Shown: positions 40,990-55,757 of the stretch, in pieces
Numbering within the stretch: the first letter of the stretch is position 1
Layout of the letters: every line of letters begins with the position of its first letter
Origin: Brugia malayi
Lineage: Eukaryota; Nematoda; Chromadorea; Rhabditida; Onchocercidae
NCBI RefSeq assembly: GCF_000002995.4
Contig: NW_025062475.1
Span: forward strand, 9,552,187-9,616,186
Length of the DNA stretch: 64,000 nt
Direction: 5' to 3'
The notes under the pieces: model-generated
Database searches by the model: none
What the model saw: the letters and a program-made list of their open reading frames with translations, nothing else
What the model was told of the DNA's origin: nothing
Program-made: the position numbers and the translations under genes

Positions 40990-43900
40990 TCAACTATTAT
41001 TAGCAAAAGCTACGTATGATGTTGGAAATCGTCCAATTTTGTTTACTTTCGATGTGACAGTACCAGTCTCATCAATCATTTGGTTATTTGAAATAATCTG
41101 TCCGATCATCCAATCATTACCAATTTTACCTTCTACCAAAACACAGTCACCTGCGTGAACATCTAATTCATCTGCTGTGGTAGCTGTAAAATCGTACAAG
41201 ACACGATAGATACGTTTGATTGCTTCACTATTACTAGTACACGTTGATGATGAGGTATTTTGCATGTGTTGTGATTCGTCGCATGACAATGAACGTGGAG
41301 CAGCATAGTGTTCTAATGGTTCACGTGTTTCACTAACAATCTGCAAAGAAAAAAATTGTTTCACGTTTCACATAGATTTAACGCAAGTGCAATATTGTAA
41401 TTTATTAATTAAACTTTTACTACTAACGCTTAATATTTCTTCTTTCATAAAAGTATTACTATTATTAATATTATTACGTCGAAATAGCATACACTAGCAA
41501 AATAAGTATAGTAGTATATCATCGCAATAACTCACTACTTAAAGATTTTGATTTATATAAATAGTTGAAATTTATAATTCTATAAAAATTTATTACTTTG
41601 TCGCACGCAACTTTTTTATTCAGTGATAATTACAGTCTTATGAGAAAGTGTACGCCAAGCAAATGACGTAACAAAATAAATTTCGCTTTATCATCTTTAT
41701 CTTTACTTCTTGGTTAGGTCTTACGAAATGACAAAAAAAAAAAAAAAAAACCATTACAGTAGAAAAAATCTTACTGGTTCAGTTTCATCTTCTATACTTG
41801 ACGTTGTTGGTAAACTTGGCGCAGATGGTTTTTCACCATTTCCAAGTTCATGTGATGGTATTGTCAATACCGTTTGCGCCAAACCCTACATTACGAAAAA
41901 GAAAAATTGGATAAACCATCAATTTACAGTGGTTTGAAACAAATTACTTTAGATAACTTTGAATCCCAACTTTCAATTCCTGTTTCCTTCTCTTTCTTAT
42001 TTGCTTCAAATTTTATCATAAAATAAAAGAAATGATATAAATTTAACCAATTTATCCTTAAGTTTTTGCTGGAAACGTGCTAATCGATGGTATTCTCTGT
42101 TTTGTGCACCATCGACACTTTTCATTGCTTCATTTATTTTATAAATCAAATATTCCAAAAACTCGACATAACTCTTAAACAATAGAATTATAAAAAAAAA
42201 ATAATCAAATTTCAAATTATTCCTAATTTAAAATAAATAAAAGGAAAAGAGGTTAACACAAACACAATTTACAATATTAGTCGATGACGGCAACATTGGA
42301 TTTGCCTCTAATTGAGTACTCTTCAAATATTCCTGAAGTACTGCACCAATTCGTTCCAGTGTCCAACGTCGTCGTTGACCACCTATTATTTCAGCAAAAT
42401 TTTCTGCCTATAAATAAATATATATGATACTAATTAATTTTATTTTAAAAACATCTTTATTTTAATACCTATTTGAAATGATTAAATTTGATGACTAATC
42501 AATAAATTCATAGCTCTTTATTTTTTGTTCCTTTTTTCTACTTAGTAAAAAATATTTAATGGAATACGCTAGTGTATATTATATATGTATGTATCTTATC
42601 ATTAATTTGCATTTCAGTTATATTAGTCATAATAAATATCATTATTTGCATAATTTCTATTATTAACGGAAATTTATTGTAATAATAATAATTATTATTA
42701 TTACTACATACTATTGTTATTGTGATAAAGTTCGTTTACAACAATTTTCCTATCTGAAAAAAACGACAAAAAGATCATATTTTACAAGTAACAAATCAAA
42801 AATAGAAAAAATATAAAATAAAAAAAGCAAAATTTTATCACTTGATTAAAGAAAGTTGTATTTTGCAAGCAACGAATTGCAACTGGAAAGAAAAATTAAA
42901 TGAAATTAAATTTTAAAATTTATTTAGGAAGAGAAATAAGACTAACATGAAAATCACATAAATAAATTGTATGACTTGTTGAACAAATTGGCATTATCAT
43001 CGAAATTTGTTCACTCGGTTCTGCATTCAGCGCATCATTCAATGCATTCATACAACGCTCAAACATCTACAAAATCAATTTGCATTCATCGATTTCATAA
43101 AATAATCAAATTTCATCTTAAAAAAGAGAATTGAAAAAAAGAATATACAATTGAAAAGGATGAACTGTGTTTTAAATGATGGCAGATAATACTTTTTTAT
43201 AAAAATAAAAAACTTTTTTTGATAAAGAATTCTTTTAAAAATTATCGTTTGGATGACTTCAGCAATAAATTCTTTTGCATTTGTAATGCTGTTGAATTGT
43301 TGTAAATTAATATTTCAAATAATTTTTTTTTTTGAAACATTCTGTGTATGATCAAATTTATCTATTAAAATGAAGAGGGACAGAAATATTTCATTAACTA
43401 ATTTTATTTTTATAAAAAATGATGGATAGTAATATAATTTACTATCTATCATTTTAATGTCTATTTATTATATATTTAGAATAGTATCTATTATTTAATG
43501 TTTTAAAAGAATTTTCATCATAAAAATTATTCAGCATTATCACTAATAAAATAAAATTAATTAATTAGTGCTCCTCTTATCAATAATTTTCGACAAACAA
43601 ATCAATTAAAACTGAGTAAGCATGAAGTTTAATTTAAGTAAAATTTATACCATATTTAAATTTGGTCCTAATTGGGAAATTTTTCTTTGAAATCGCCCAA
43701 GTGCTGTTTGACAATGTGCTAAACGTTGCTTTTCAACAACTTCCAAATATTCAACACCTTTCCGGAGTACACCATCCGTTACACGCCGTTGTCGCTCGGT
43801 TGCTATCGTTTCCTCAATATATGTCTGTTCCTGTTTCATCACTTGCTCTAACAATTTCCGTTTTCTAACCGATAACTGAAAAAATAAAATAAAGAAAAAA

Positions 43901-46900
43901 AGGTAAAATAATAAGTAAACAATTTATATGAAATTTAAATTTCAGAAATTTTTTCTAGTGTTATAAAGGGTTCATTCCTTCTTTTGCATCAAATTAAAAA
44001 ATTGACAATAATAGTTGGTCAAAAGAGAATAATACTAATTTCACATAGATAATTATAAACATTGGTTCTCTTCGTCATTTCTTACGATCCCAACTAAGTA
44101 AAATAGGGAAAAAATTCAAAAAATGAGATGCACTTAGAGAAGACAGAATTGCAATCTATTCTTTTTTTTTTTTTTTTTTTTTTGGTAAAAAATGGGATAA
44201 ACAATGAACATAGAATTATTAATTGGAATTACAAATAATAACTACGATTATCACTGCGATTTATTATCAGTTATCATAATAACTAAATGTTTTTATTTTG
44301 GAAAAATATGGAAGAGAAATAAAAAAATTCATAGCACTATTCTTCCTGCCTTCATAATGAATTAGTTAATAAACAAAGCACTGATTGTAATTATCAGCAC
44401 TATCATCATTATTTATTATAATTCATTATTACTATTATCATTATTATTGTACTATTATTACTATTATGAATGTTTGATTATTAAATTCAAAACCTTAATA
44501 TTTGACATATGGTCATTGTCAATGAGTTGTTCAACCTTTTCAAGATCACGACTGGAACTATGCAACAGACGTTTGATTTTCGATAATTCATCACGTTTGG
44601 TGGTCAAAAAACGTAATTCACGATTTGCTAACTGCTCCGTCTACAATAAAATGTATAATAAAAATTGTTTCAGAAATAAAAAAAAGAATATATCATATAC
44701 TATGGTTGAAGTTAATGATTTTATTGTTGAATTCAGTTAATGATTTGTCTGATAATTCAAAATTTATTCAATTTTCCAGGTTTTTTCATTGTTTATGATG
44801 TAAATGGAATGAATAGGAATTGTAATCAAAAAATTATAAGAATATAAGAAGTTGTTTAATCTGTAATGTGCTAAAAATTAATGTAAGACTGTAATATAGC
44901 AAAAATTTTTTGCTCGAATATCAAAACTAATTATATGTACACATATATAATGCAGCAAAAAAAGAAAAAAAAATGGAAGAGTTATAAGTAAAAAATTGAT
45001 CAGACTTGGTAGATACTGAAGGTAAGGTACGATGTGATACGATACTCAAAATTCTACGATGTGATACGATACTCAAAATTCTACGATGTGATACGATACT
45101 CAAAATTCTACGATGTGATACGATACTCAAAATTCTACGATGTGATACGATACTCAAAATTCTACGATGTGATACGATACTCAAAATTCTACGATGTGAT
45201 ACGATACTCAAAATTCTGCTAATTAAATATCGTATCACGAAAATTAAGAAAATTTAACCAAAGTGTTGCATATTTAAAAGCATTAATACTGCAAATTAAT
45301 AAAGAATATTGAAATCACATACGGCACGAATGGTCCTTTGCTGAGAATTAAAAATAGCTCGAAGAGGTTGTACGATATCGTCAGTTATGGCTGAGCCAAG
45401 ATTGCTGTAAATATTAAAAAATCCAATTAAAAGTTCCAATTAAAATCTACAGTTAGTATGTAAATAATATATTTACTAGTTGCAACCGATCAAAAAGTCA
45501 TTTCTTCTCTTGTTCTATTTTAATTTAGATGATTAGCAAAAAAAAAAGAATTCGATCTAAATTTATCTTTAAATGGAATAGAAAATATTCGATAAATAAT
45601 GTCAAATAATATATGATAAGCTTAATGATAAAACCATTATATTATATTAAACCAATTGTTAGCTATCATAAAAATCTATCAGCAATTTCGATAAAATTTA
45701 AATTCACTTGTGTATGCTAGCCTGAGCATCAAATTGATCAGCAACATAACTCCATGCATGATCGATAATCCTTCAAAAATATTTCACTCATTGATTTATT
45801 TATGTAGCAAATCAATAATTGCAAGTGTTCAAATATTATTTCGAATCTATCAGAAGAATATAATCTCCCGAAACAATGACCTCTTGAAATGATGACCATC
45901 AGAACTGTTCGATCATTTAGTGGAGATTGTCTCCTGGGTATGATACGATACATACTTATTTGATTGAAAGGAATTATACCTATCAGTAAAAATTACTTTT
46001 TGTCTTATTCAATAACTTATTTAATAATTATTTAATTCAAAAAGTTTTGCAAACATAGAATTTTGCAGTGACACATTCTTAAGATTAATGAAAAATCTAA
46101 AAATTAAATTAATTAATTCTTTATCTGCACATATCAAATATGCGTCCTTATTATTTGTGACCAACGTTTGTTTGTACGAATAACGAGTAATAATAGATAA
46201 TCATTATTTCCCACTAATTACCATCGGTATGAAATTTAGTTAATAATATATAAAGATGTATAAAGTTTACTATAAATAAATAAAAATTTGTGGAGTTCAC
46301 TACAAATGAATTATTTGATGTATAAAATGGCAAAGAAATTGTTAGTATAATCAATTTCAGCAAATAAATCATCAGACTATGGTAGCTATGGGTAATTAGG
46401 CAAATATTTTGAGTAAATAATCGGAATTTCAGGACAAACAAATAAAAGATAGATGAAAAGTATTTAAATATATAAATGTTTGAAACCATAATAGTAAGAA
46501 TTGATTTACCCAAAGGAATAATTTATATATAAACCATTTCAAATTTTCTATCGATATATACTAAAGATAAATTTAAACAACATTCCGAGAACAAATTCTT
46601 AAATGGTTTTCTTTTTTGGAATATTTTTGGAATAACTTTAATGAATTGGATTGTTCATATTTTAAAAATTATATAAAAAAAGTTTAAAGTAAATTTCAAA
46701 GAGCAAAAATTGTTTGCAATAAAATTTGAATAAAAGTTTAAATTAAAATAGAAAAAAAAGCACCCCGATGATTTTGCTGAAACTTTATGCAATCTTGATG
46801 ATAGTTTTTGCATTGTTTTTGAATATGCAAAATCCAATGAAGCTCTGCAATATAGGTTCAAATTAAAAAGAAAAAAAAAACTCAAAATTTAAAATATTTA

Positions 46901-49900
46901 ATCTGCCAATAATCGCCCTTTTTTATCTTTAGATTTTTGTAAAACAAGATTAATGAATCGAATTCAAGTTCCGAAATACTTTCCAGATTGCAAAAATAGT
47001 ACCTTTCATCAAAAATTGAAATGATTTCTCGTAACATCTCATTATTTGTGTGAACAAGTTGTTGCAACTGTGGAAATGCTGTTGGCGTCTAAAATGAAAT
47101 CTTTCATTTTGTAAAACAAGAAAAAAAACACGCATATTCCCAAATATTCAAGAAATTTCCGACTATTTTCTACATGCATTCAAGCTAATGGAAGGAAGCA
47201 TTCATTTTAAGAAATAAAATTTTAATAGAACCAATTTCTACAAAAATAGGTTTGTTGATAATAACATAAATGTTTGACTTTTTGTAAAAATAAAATTAGT
47301 AATTAATTTCGCCGTATTTGTCTTTTTATTTTTTCTTATCATCGCACATTTTATTTCTCATTTACTAACTTATCGATTTAAATTTTGATAATTCTAAGTA
47401 TGCCTGTAAATTAGACTTAGTTTAATATTAATGGAACAAACATGATTCATCATCTATTCAATGAATTGTATAAATTAATGTTTAAATATAAGTCATACTT
47501 TTCAACTTTCCTCTTTTTCACTCCGTTCTCTGCTAATGTTTTTAGAAAATTTAAATAAATATATTAGAGAATGTAACGTTTTATAGATTTTACTCTTTTT
47601 TTTAAATAGCGCTTGAATTCCATATCATCAATTTTATCAAAAGTAATTAATCACTGGAAATGGAAAATATAAAAACAGAAAGTTTGTAATCGATATGTAT
47701 AACCTACTATAGCTATAGTTTCCAAACTTGCCAATAAAAACGAGACTGACACAAAGGATCGCACCGATATGATTAATTCAACGATTCAATGATTAAACTA
47801 TTAATGGTGTGGAAACCCAAGCAAAGACACTGATGAACTGCTGGCTATGACCGGCATATCACTAACATAAGACATAATATAATAGTTGTTGATCTTTTTG
47901 AATCAAACTGATTTCTTTTTTCAAGAATTTCATTGAAGTTTCACCAATCATTGAAATGCTGAATGAAATTATGGAAAATTCTGCGTCCAATGCATAACTA
48001 TTGAAAGTCAATAAAATTTCGCTTTTTCCTTTGTTTTTCTCGACACGAATTAGTATTAATCACTTTTTAAAAATATTTCTTCAGACTGAAAAAAAATAAA
48101 AATGAAAAAGAAAAAAAAATTTGACGTCAAAATTTAAAGAAAAAATAAATTTGTCTTCCGATTTTTTGTGACACAATTATCAATAAATTAGAAGTATTAG
48201 TAAATATTTGTCAGATTTTTAATTTTTAATTATTTCTATTAGCCATAATTTTTAATAAGCATTGGAGAACTGTGCTATAATTTTAAACATTTTTGTGCAC
48301 AAAATACATTCCATACAAGCTTAATTAAAATTAAGATTTAAAATTTATTAATATGGAAAATTGAAAACAAAGACAAAACAGACGGAGGAAAAAACCTACC
48401 TTTGATAGTAGCATAAAAAACTGAAATACATGTTTCAAAACTTAATGATATTATTAAATAGAACAGTTTTAGATGACAAACTGATTTATCGACTAAATTC
48501 ATCCACTAATTTAAAATAATAGTAGTTCAATCACCGAAATGATAATTTAAATATTTCTTTATCATTAGCTTTCATAACTTTCCAATCTTTTTAAGTTCTC
48601 ACATACACAATATGTGCATATATCAATTAGATTTTAAACAACTTAATTTTAAACATTACAATTTATTCAGTTTACACATACATACACTCATATTTTTATA
48701 CTTTTACCTTTCTGATAAAATGATCTAATCAGAACTGAAATGTAATCAATATATGAAGTGGAAGGAGAATGCATGTAAATTTCAAAAGATTTAATTAAAA
48801 AATTTTCCAGAATGTTCAATAAGAACAAATTTAATGCATTCATATTGTTTTCTTTTCTTTTTTCCCCGAATGAAAAAAAAAAAAAAACCCTAACAAATCA
48901 TCAAATTGAATGTGCAATTATTGGTTTATGTTTCTAGGAAATGAAATAAATTGTCAACTATTGATTCTGAAGTGATTTGAGATTGAAAGTGAATGTTACA
49001 TAGAGTATCACTGAAATATAATGATGAAAAGGAGGATGTAACGAAATTAGTTTCAATAATTGAATAAAATATTTTGAAAGAGTAACAAACTCATAATATT
49101 GCTGAGATGATATAAGGTAAGAATATTAGGAAGAAAATTAGAGTACTTAATTTCCGTTGTTTTTTATCAGATATTTACCAACTTTTATCATTTTCGTCGA
49201 TGAAAAATTGGCTCAATGAATGAATTGAATTTTAAATAGAAATATTAAATATTTTTTTACTAAAAGTTGCATATTACTAACTGCCGTATTAATTTCAAAT
49301 ATTGAAGTAAAAATTGAAAACTTTCATGAAAAAGAATTTTTAAAATCTCCTTCAAAAATATTTAATATATATAAATTAGATATTTGATTTTTTTTCTCAA
49401 TTTATAATATATTTCGTTTGGTAGTGACTTGTGTTTTATTCATTAATTTCTAATCCTAAAATCTAACATTTTCCATTTTTTGTCCTGTATTAAGCAAAAT
49501 TTTCAAAAATTTAACAGTTATAATAATGATAAATAATAACAGCGAACAAACAAGTTGGTAATAACAGGTATCAATATTAATAATCAAAAATATCGAAAAG
49601 CTTAAATCTTTTGTTTATTTAAGGCTATTGCATTTTTTTGGATTTAAATAATATCAGTAAATTATTATATTTACGGAAAAGGAGAAGGAAAAGAACAAAA
49701 TTTTAAATTCGAATTATAATCAATCATAATATTCAAAATAAAAGCTTAGTTCTTTCTATAATCGTTCTCAATGGCATACTGCAATTTCCTGAAAATACTA
49801 TTAAATTCCGGTTTTATGTTACTAGCTGGGATTGACCAACTGGATATTACCAATGTAGTATATCCCAGGGAAGGTTTTCTTTCAATTCTTGGATTAATTA

Positions 49901-50591
49901 TTGACTATATACTGGCAATAATTCATTGTTATCCATTATAATGCCAATATCATCATCTTAACCCAAATTTAAAGTTTTCGATCACAAAAATATCATTCAC
50001 TGTTGGTAAATTTTATAGCTTAATTAAATCTATAATTTTTGAGATTATTATTGACATTTCCGATCTCTAAAATAGTTCATTAATTCATTTTCAATAATGT
50101 ATCAAAACTATCAATATATTTTTCAGTTTTTCGTTCAAAACAAGATAGAATAAATGAAAAATGCAAAATGCTTGCTGTTAAAATGCTTAAAATTTTTTAT
50201 GAATTTTTGAAAAATGAGAGATGTAACGAGAATAACACAAAAATATTTCTTCTAATACTGAAGACTACAACAAAGGAAATTTTCGAAATCTTTGTTAATT
50301 AATCTAAAAAAAGTTCAGAAAAGTCAATTTTTCCATGTTCCATTCTCCTCATATCTACTCCCTTCATAAATGCATTGAGCTTTTAACAAATGACGAGCAA
50401 TTAAATTTAATTTGAAATCTTATTAGAAATAAAGGAGAATGAAAAGAAAAACTTACAGAAAATTTTCCAATTAGCACAGATTGCTGATGTAATGTTGGTA
50501 AATCAACCAATGATAATTGTGATTTTGATAAGCCATTAAATAGTGAACCACGCGACAGAGAACGTCGTAGCCGTGACATACGACTATGCAT
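40990..50591 (-). CDS. nostrin: NOSTRIN-like F-BAR and SH3 protein, 532 aa
   Basis: Membrane-bending scaffold linking membranes to actin and endocytic partners. Minus-strand exons: 50591-50457, 47088-47003, 46844-46764, 45404-45323, 44640-44494, 43875-43651, 43066-42947, 42407-42273, 42173-42048, 41885-41775 and 41340-40990; phases close. The N-terminal 45 residues are basic and Ser-rich (RLRRSLSRGSLF). The F-BAR fold (about 50-290) shows IFDERASLDFAYSKTMQKLS, equivalent to RANLEISYAKGLQKLA in NOSTRIN, then long charged helices. An HR1/REM-like helical stretch (about 292-380) and a Ser/Pro linker come next. The SH3 (about 462-527) has VLYDFTA, ELDVHAGD and GRFPTSYV; the second tryptophan of the usual WW pair is Met. 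Length is close to the 506 of human NOSTRIN. The first ATG is taken; a longer upstream frame begins with GTG only. Confidence 0.85.
43416..43455. repeat. 17-bp hairpin in a NOSTRIN-like intron
   Basis: AAAATGATGGATAGTAA and TTACTATCTATCATTTT pair with one G-T wobble around a 6-base loop (TATAAT). Non-coding; it lies between the exons at 43066 and 43651. Confidence 0.75.
45029..45217. repeat. 27-bp minisatellite, seven identical copies
   Basis: The unit starts ACGATGTGATACGATACTCA and ends AAATTCT. Seven copies run head to tail with no mismatch, in the intron between the exons at 45404-45323 and 44640-44494. Because 27 is divisible by three, open frames run through it on both strands; these are artefacts. 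An inverted copy of the unit core (TATCGTATCAC) follows at 45228-45238. Confidence 0.95.
47089..50456 (-). other. Long first intron of the NOSTRIN-like gene
   Basis: At 3.4 kb this is far longer than the other introns in the window. AT-rich, with no exon recognised inside. Long first introns often carry enhancers, but no site is identified. Confidence 0.45.
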
Positions 50592-52155
50592 TTTGCTCAA
50601 AATTTCCTTTCTTTTTCCACTTTTTGTTCTTCTTCTACCTTTCTTACGCACCAATCATCAAAACTGATCCCTTTTAACCCTTAAAATTTATCCAATATTC
50701 ATCACAATTTCTAATTTTGCAGAAAAGAAGATAGTTCAGATCTAATCAATACTTGAAAAAGGGATATAAATCTAGGTGAAATCGTTGTTGTCTGTTGTAA
50801 TTAATCATGTATTATTCGCAAGATTTGCAATAATCAATAGTCGATCAAATTATTAACTATTTGATCAAATGAAGAGATCAGCTAAAAATAGTCTTAAATT
50901 TGTAAATTTGATATAACAAAAAAATATAAATATGAATAGATATATGTAAGAATAGAAAATATTTACATCCAGACACAAATAAGAACAAATTAAAAAGACA
51001 AAAAAGAAATTACAAAATTGGAACAATAAATAATCGATCAATGATTATTAATTACATATATATATAATATAGGATAGAAAATGTTGTTGAACAAGTCGTA
51101 TATTTATTATATATTAAAATATTCAATAAATGGGAATATACTTAAAAATAACAAAGTTTGTTTATGTATAATTTAAAAGTGAATAAGTGAAATGAAGTTT
51201 GTCAATTCTATAACCCAAAATCATTCGCCGTTTGTTAACCTTCCTACTTCTCTCTTTAACAACCAACAAATTGACATATGCGTTGATGTTGGTTGTTATA
51301 TTCTGTCCTTTCTATATCTCATTTTCTAACCTATAATATTACAATAACCGCTATGGTAATATCGTACAACAACAACAACATAAATTCACTTTCACACTTT
51401 TGCCTCTCCCATTTTTAATTTAAAATTTAATTAGATAGAAAAAAGTAAAATCAATAAACAAATGCATAAATATTCAATTACAATAAATGTTACGTAAAAA
51501 CTACGTGTTGTAATAAGCGAGTTGTATCACAGTTATTAATCAAAACAGATTAAGTAACCGATGCATGCGATTAGCATACATGATTAAATTTGGAGATTGG
51601 TGGCTGAAAGAATTAGTCCAATTATTCCATAAAGATATAAATGATCACTTATGGTATTACTATTATTGTTATTATTATTGTAATATGAAATACTGGTGAT
51701 GATTTATAAAAAATGATATTACTTATCATAATAATCTTATAACAGTTGACTGCAACATCAGATTTTAACAATCAGATTTTAAGGTATTATCATTAATGAT
51801 CTGGTACTAACCGATGATTTATGGCCTAAAATTCCCATGTTATACAAATTATTTGAAGTTATCAATGTTTACAATCAAAATATAAATCAGAACAGAAAAT
51901 CAAACGTTATTAAATGATGAATGATTAAATGATATAAATTTTAACAACAAATTCTTCAATAAACCGAGTTAACCAATTAAAATCAATCAAATAATTTATG
52001 TTAGTAATTGGATAAATGAAATCGCAAGATTCAAATATCGATATGTCAAGTAAAGATGACCAGCGTTCATCATGCATAGAACATAGCATAATTGCTGGTG
52101 ATGGGTGCAGTCTCATACCAATGTCACATAAACGAATGAAAACCAACTGAAATCG
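50592..52155. other. Intergenic between divergent F-BAR and BAR genes, left part
   Basis: AT-rich, no gene seen. It should contain the promoter of the NOSTRIN-like gene. Confidence 0.4.
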
Positions 52156-52189
52156 ATGGTAAACATTTTCGAATCACCTACCAACACTG

Positions 52190-52263
52190 TCGTCATCACC
52201 GTCACCACCACTAGCATTGTTACCATCATCGTCAGCGTCATCATCATCACTACCATCATCATC

Positions 52264-52319
<56 letters not shown>

Positions 52320-52345
52320 CGTTGTCATTATTATTATCATTGTTG
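52190..52345. repeat. (CAT/CAC)n to (ATT)n microsatellite
   Basis: CATCATCGTCACC-type units lead into about 18 perfect TTA units at 52265-52319. It accounts for the Ile-rich and Met/Val-rich frames on the two strands. Confidence 0.9.
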
Positions 52346-52702
52346 AAATATAAATAATTAATTGCAGTTTATCAAACATTTAAAGGGTTCTAAGATTTGT
52401 TCTATAATATGAAATAATTGTTCGTCTATTCCTGCATATTCTGCCTTTAGTGTTTTCATGAACTATTTCATGAAGCCAAATGACCCATAAATTTAAGATT
52501 TGGCAGTCTAAGAAACTGTTTGATTCCAACTATCTGTGACAAATTGTTATGCCATTAAATCTTTAATATTGGCAATGTACGAAAGCTGAGATGGATATTT
52601 TATCTATCAAAAATGATATGATGCGATGAATAGCTGAAAATGAACATATTTCTGAAATAATAGGAAGGAAATAAAAAGAAAAAAAAATAAAAGTATTCTA
52701 GT

Positions 52703-52853
52703 GGCAGAATGAAAATGATCGCTGTAGCCAATTAAAATCACGAGTATATGTTGATATGTACATACACTCCCCATGGGCTGCTCAAACCCATTTCGTTAGA
52801 TTTGCCCCAAACTATTGGTAGAACAAAATCATTTTCGAGACTAACTAATAGAG
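52703..52853 (+). repeat. 151-base duplicated element, copy 2
   Basis: Same orientation as the copy at 21125-21275, with two mismatches in 151 bases. Its near-ends GAAAATGAT and ATCATTTTC are perfect inverted repeats. It is followed within about 10 bases by another dispersed repeat. Confidence 0.85.
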
Positions 52854-52863
52854 ATTAAAATTT

Positions 52864-52945
52864 ACTTACTCAGTTACTCACCACTTAATACTAGCAATTT
52901 AATGATTTGACAAGATGACAAGTTTCTTTTTTCTTTGTTTTTTTT
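52864..52945 (+). repeat. Dispersed repeat B, copy 1
   Basis: Contains CTTACTCAGTTACTCACCAC, then CTAGCAATTTAATGATTTGA, then AAGTTTCTTTTTT. The same ordered phrases occur at 58478-58545. In both copies a run of AATAATAAT microsatellite follows directly, so the element may have inserted at, or carry, a TAA-rich tail. Confidence 0.7.
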
Positions 52946-53020
52946 TTTTTTTTTGCAATAATAATAATCAATAATAATAATAACAATAATAATAAAATTA
53001 TTTAGAAAGAAATTCGTGAC
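52946..53020. repeat. (AAT)n microsatellite tail
   Basis: T run then AATAATAATAATCAATAATAATAATAAC-type simple sequence directly behind repeat B. Confidence 0.75.
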
Positions 53021-55757
53021 AATAGATAACTGATGTAAAGCAATGGCAGAAAAAACCAAAAAGGATTTTAAGGAAAATCTTTTGAATTTCTAAATTTATA
53101 TAACTTTCTAATAAAATTTTTTTCCTGCCTTCTTTTTTTTCTTCCCCTCTTCTCTCCTTTTTTTTCTTCTGTCATCATTTCTGACCTAATAAACATGTGC
53201 ATTAACGTACAATTAAGATCCAAGAATTACATGAGATGGATATTCGTCACACCAGTAAATAATTTTCAGTAAAATGTCATTATTATTACTCTCCAACTAC
53301 AATAATCAGAATAGCAGTAATAGCAACAATAGTCGTAATAATAGTAAGAACAGTGATATTAATGGGGATGATGACAATAATGATAATATAACAATAATAA
53401 TAGTGGTAATAATAACATAGCAATAAGAGTTGAAAAAAAATTAAATAGTGATAAAATGATACAATAATTGAAGTAATTTATTTTTGAGGATTTACTAAAA
53501 GCATACACTTACGTATTTCGCATCAGATTTAAATTAATAATAAAGCAAAAAATAGAATTAAAGGAAGAAATTAATAGAATATGTTGTTCCATTTGCTGGA
53601 TAGAAAAAAAAAAAATGAAAACAGTTTTTTCTTCTTTTTCTAATTAATCATCTATTCAACAAAGATTAAAAAAATGGAAAAATTTTTTCTTTCTAAATTC
53701 TTAATTTTTATTTGAACATCAAAAAATAGGTTTGTTTAAACAATTTACCAATAATTCCGAACGTTAGAAGAAGCAAAGGAAAGATGAAATTAAAACAAAA
53801 TTAAGTGGGACAAAATGCAAGGTCATTTTTGAAAGAAAATTGAATTTAGTTAATTTATCAGTGCAGCAATGGAAAATCTGCCAAAGCGCTGATTGCAATC
53901 TCATCGTAAAAGAAGAATAAACGAAAACATTCTTAAATAATATTGCTATTGCTACTCGGAATTTTTACCACTTCACGAAAGTTATGTCTTTTTTCATTGC
54001 TACACAATGACTGCAAATGAAAAAACAAAAAAAAAAAAAAAAAAAAAACAACAAAATATTTAGTTTTTATTTCGAATTCTCATAAAAGCATCCAAAATTT
54101 TTGTCTGGTTTGGCTTTTCATATGTCAAAGCATGTAAAATATTGATTGATTTGGTTTTTGTATTTTAAATTATACAAATTATTATATTTGTTAATAGAAA
54201 ATATGCAAATTATCGTGACTAAATCATTTCTTCTAAATCACTAATTAATTGCTCTTTGTCAGCATTTTATTAATTAAAGCCATTTATTATTATTATTAAT
54301 TTTTTTCTCATTAATTCTGAAAAAACTTCTTTGTATTTTGTCTTTTATTCATTGTTCTTCTTTTCCTTTTTTCTATTCCAAATAAATCAAACTCAATAAA
54401 TCGTTTTAAACAAATTCAAACCGAGTGATAATTCACAAAATTTAAATTACCACATTTTCTTTCACCTCTGAAATGAAAAATTTTCCAATAAGCCAGAAAT
54501 TTTAAACTGTTTTAAAAAATGTAATCAGAAATGAAATTAAAAAAGAAATGATGGGTGATTAAGACAAATTCGAAAAAAGATCAATTTTGCAAACTGATTG
54601 AAATATGAAAATTAATATTTAAAATCAAATGAAAAGTATTCAATACTAAAATTTCAACACTACAAATCAATTTAAGAACGACAATATTTATACATAAACA
54701 TATTTCGATTAATAAAATGAAATTTTTCTTTCTAACCAGTTAATTACATTTATTTATGCTATTCAAGCTTACATAAGAAATACTTGATTGTATTTGACTG
54801 ATGTATTACAATGCACAAATAACTTTATCAAAATTTAGGCAAATTTTCAAACTGGGAAAAAAATTATAGATTAAAAAAGTAACATAAGAAAAATTTAAGA
54901 AACAATTTTAGAGAGCAAGCAAAACAAACAAATGATAAACAATAATAATAATAAAATGGAAATAACAAAGTAATAATTAGTAATAAATGATGAACAAATG
55001 ATAGTATAGTAATTTTAAACTAAATGAAAATGACAGTTAAGATAATGTAAGAAAGGGGAAACTGAATAAAGTCCATATGAGAAACAACATTTCTGTTGAA
55101 AAGGTTTTCTCTCTTTTTTCTAGCCACAAAAAAGTTTTGAAGACTGAAGAATGTTTAAAACAACTCATTCATTGCATTTTGCTCCATCAAGCAGAAAATA
55201 TTTCCCTCCACTTTGTCATTCCGTGGTGAATGGCAAAATTACATGCAATAAGGACGACGAAGGAGCACAGCGGAAAGGTCGTACAATAAATTTTTGCAAC
55301 AAAACTTGATTCAACCAACAGTAATAATGGATGTTTTCTAAAAAGTAATATTTTCAAATTCGCATCGAAATGTTTCTTCTTTTTGCGCTTTCTCATTTAT
55401 TTTTCTTTCCCTGCCCCGTTGATTTGTTAGGAAAACAGATAATAAAACAAATAGTGATAATGATAATAATAACAATAGTAGTAGCAGATAATAGCAATAA
55501 TAATAACGAGCTTTTGTAAAAAGTGCTGGTGAAATTAATTAGTGACGAATCAGTAATGTCAGTCTTTAAAAATTCGAGTGTGCTTTTCTCAACTATTTCC
55601 AGCAAGCTTATATTTACTTGCTTCCAATTAATTCATTTCTTTAATTCTACGCATAAATTATTCCCTATAAAGCAATTAAGAATTTGATAATGAAATCATT
55701 GTTACAACAATTTAAGTGTTAGTGTTGTTGCTATTTTCCAATAAAAATCTGTTAGAT
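53021..55757. other. Intergenic upstream of the BAR gene
   Basis: AT-rich, with (AAT)/(AGT) runs near 53290-53420 and 55455-55510 and an A run at 54028. Some short open frames on the minus strand have no splice context or family features. No gene is called. Confidence 0.4.

Noticed and set aside
42843..42884. Possible extra NOSTRIN-like exon (encoding LQFVACKIQLSLIK)
   Set aside because: It has an acceptor, but the only donor gives a phase that leads to a stop in the next exon. Skipping it keeps the frame.
44927..45257. Open frames of a repeat protein across the 27-bp array
   Set aside because: The array lies in an intron and 27 is divisible by three, so any frame without a stop stays open.
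52113..52379. Ile/Met/Thr repeat frames on both strands
   Set aside because: Translation of a CAT/ATT microsatellite.
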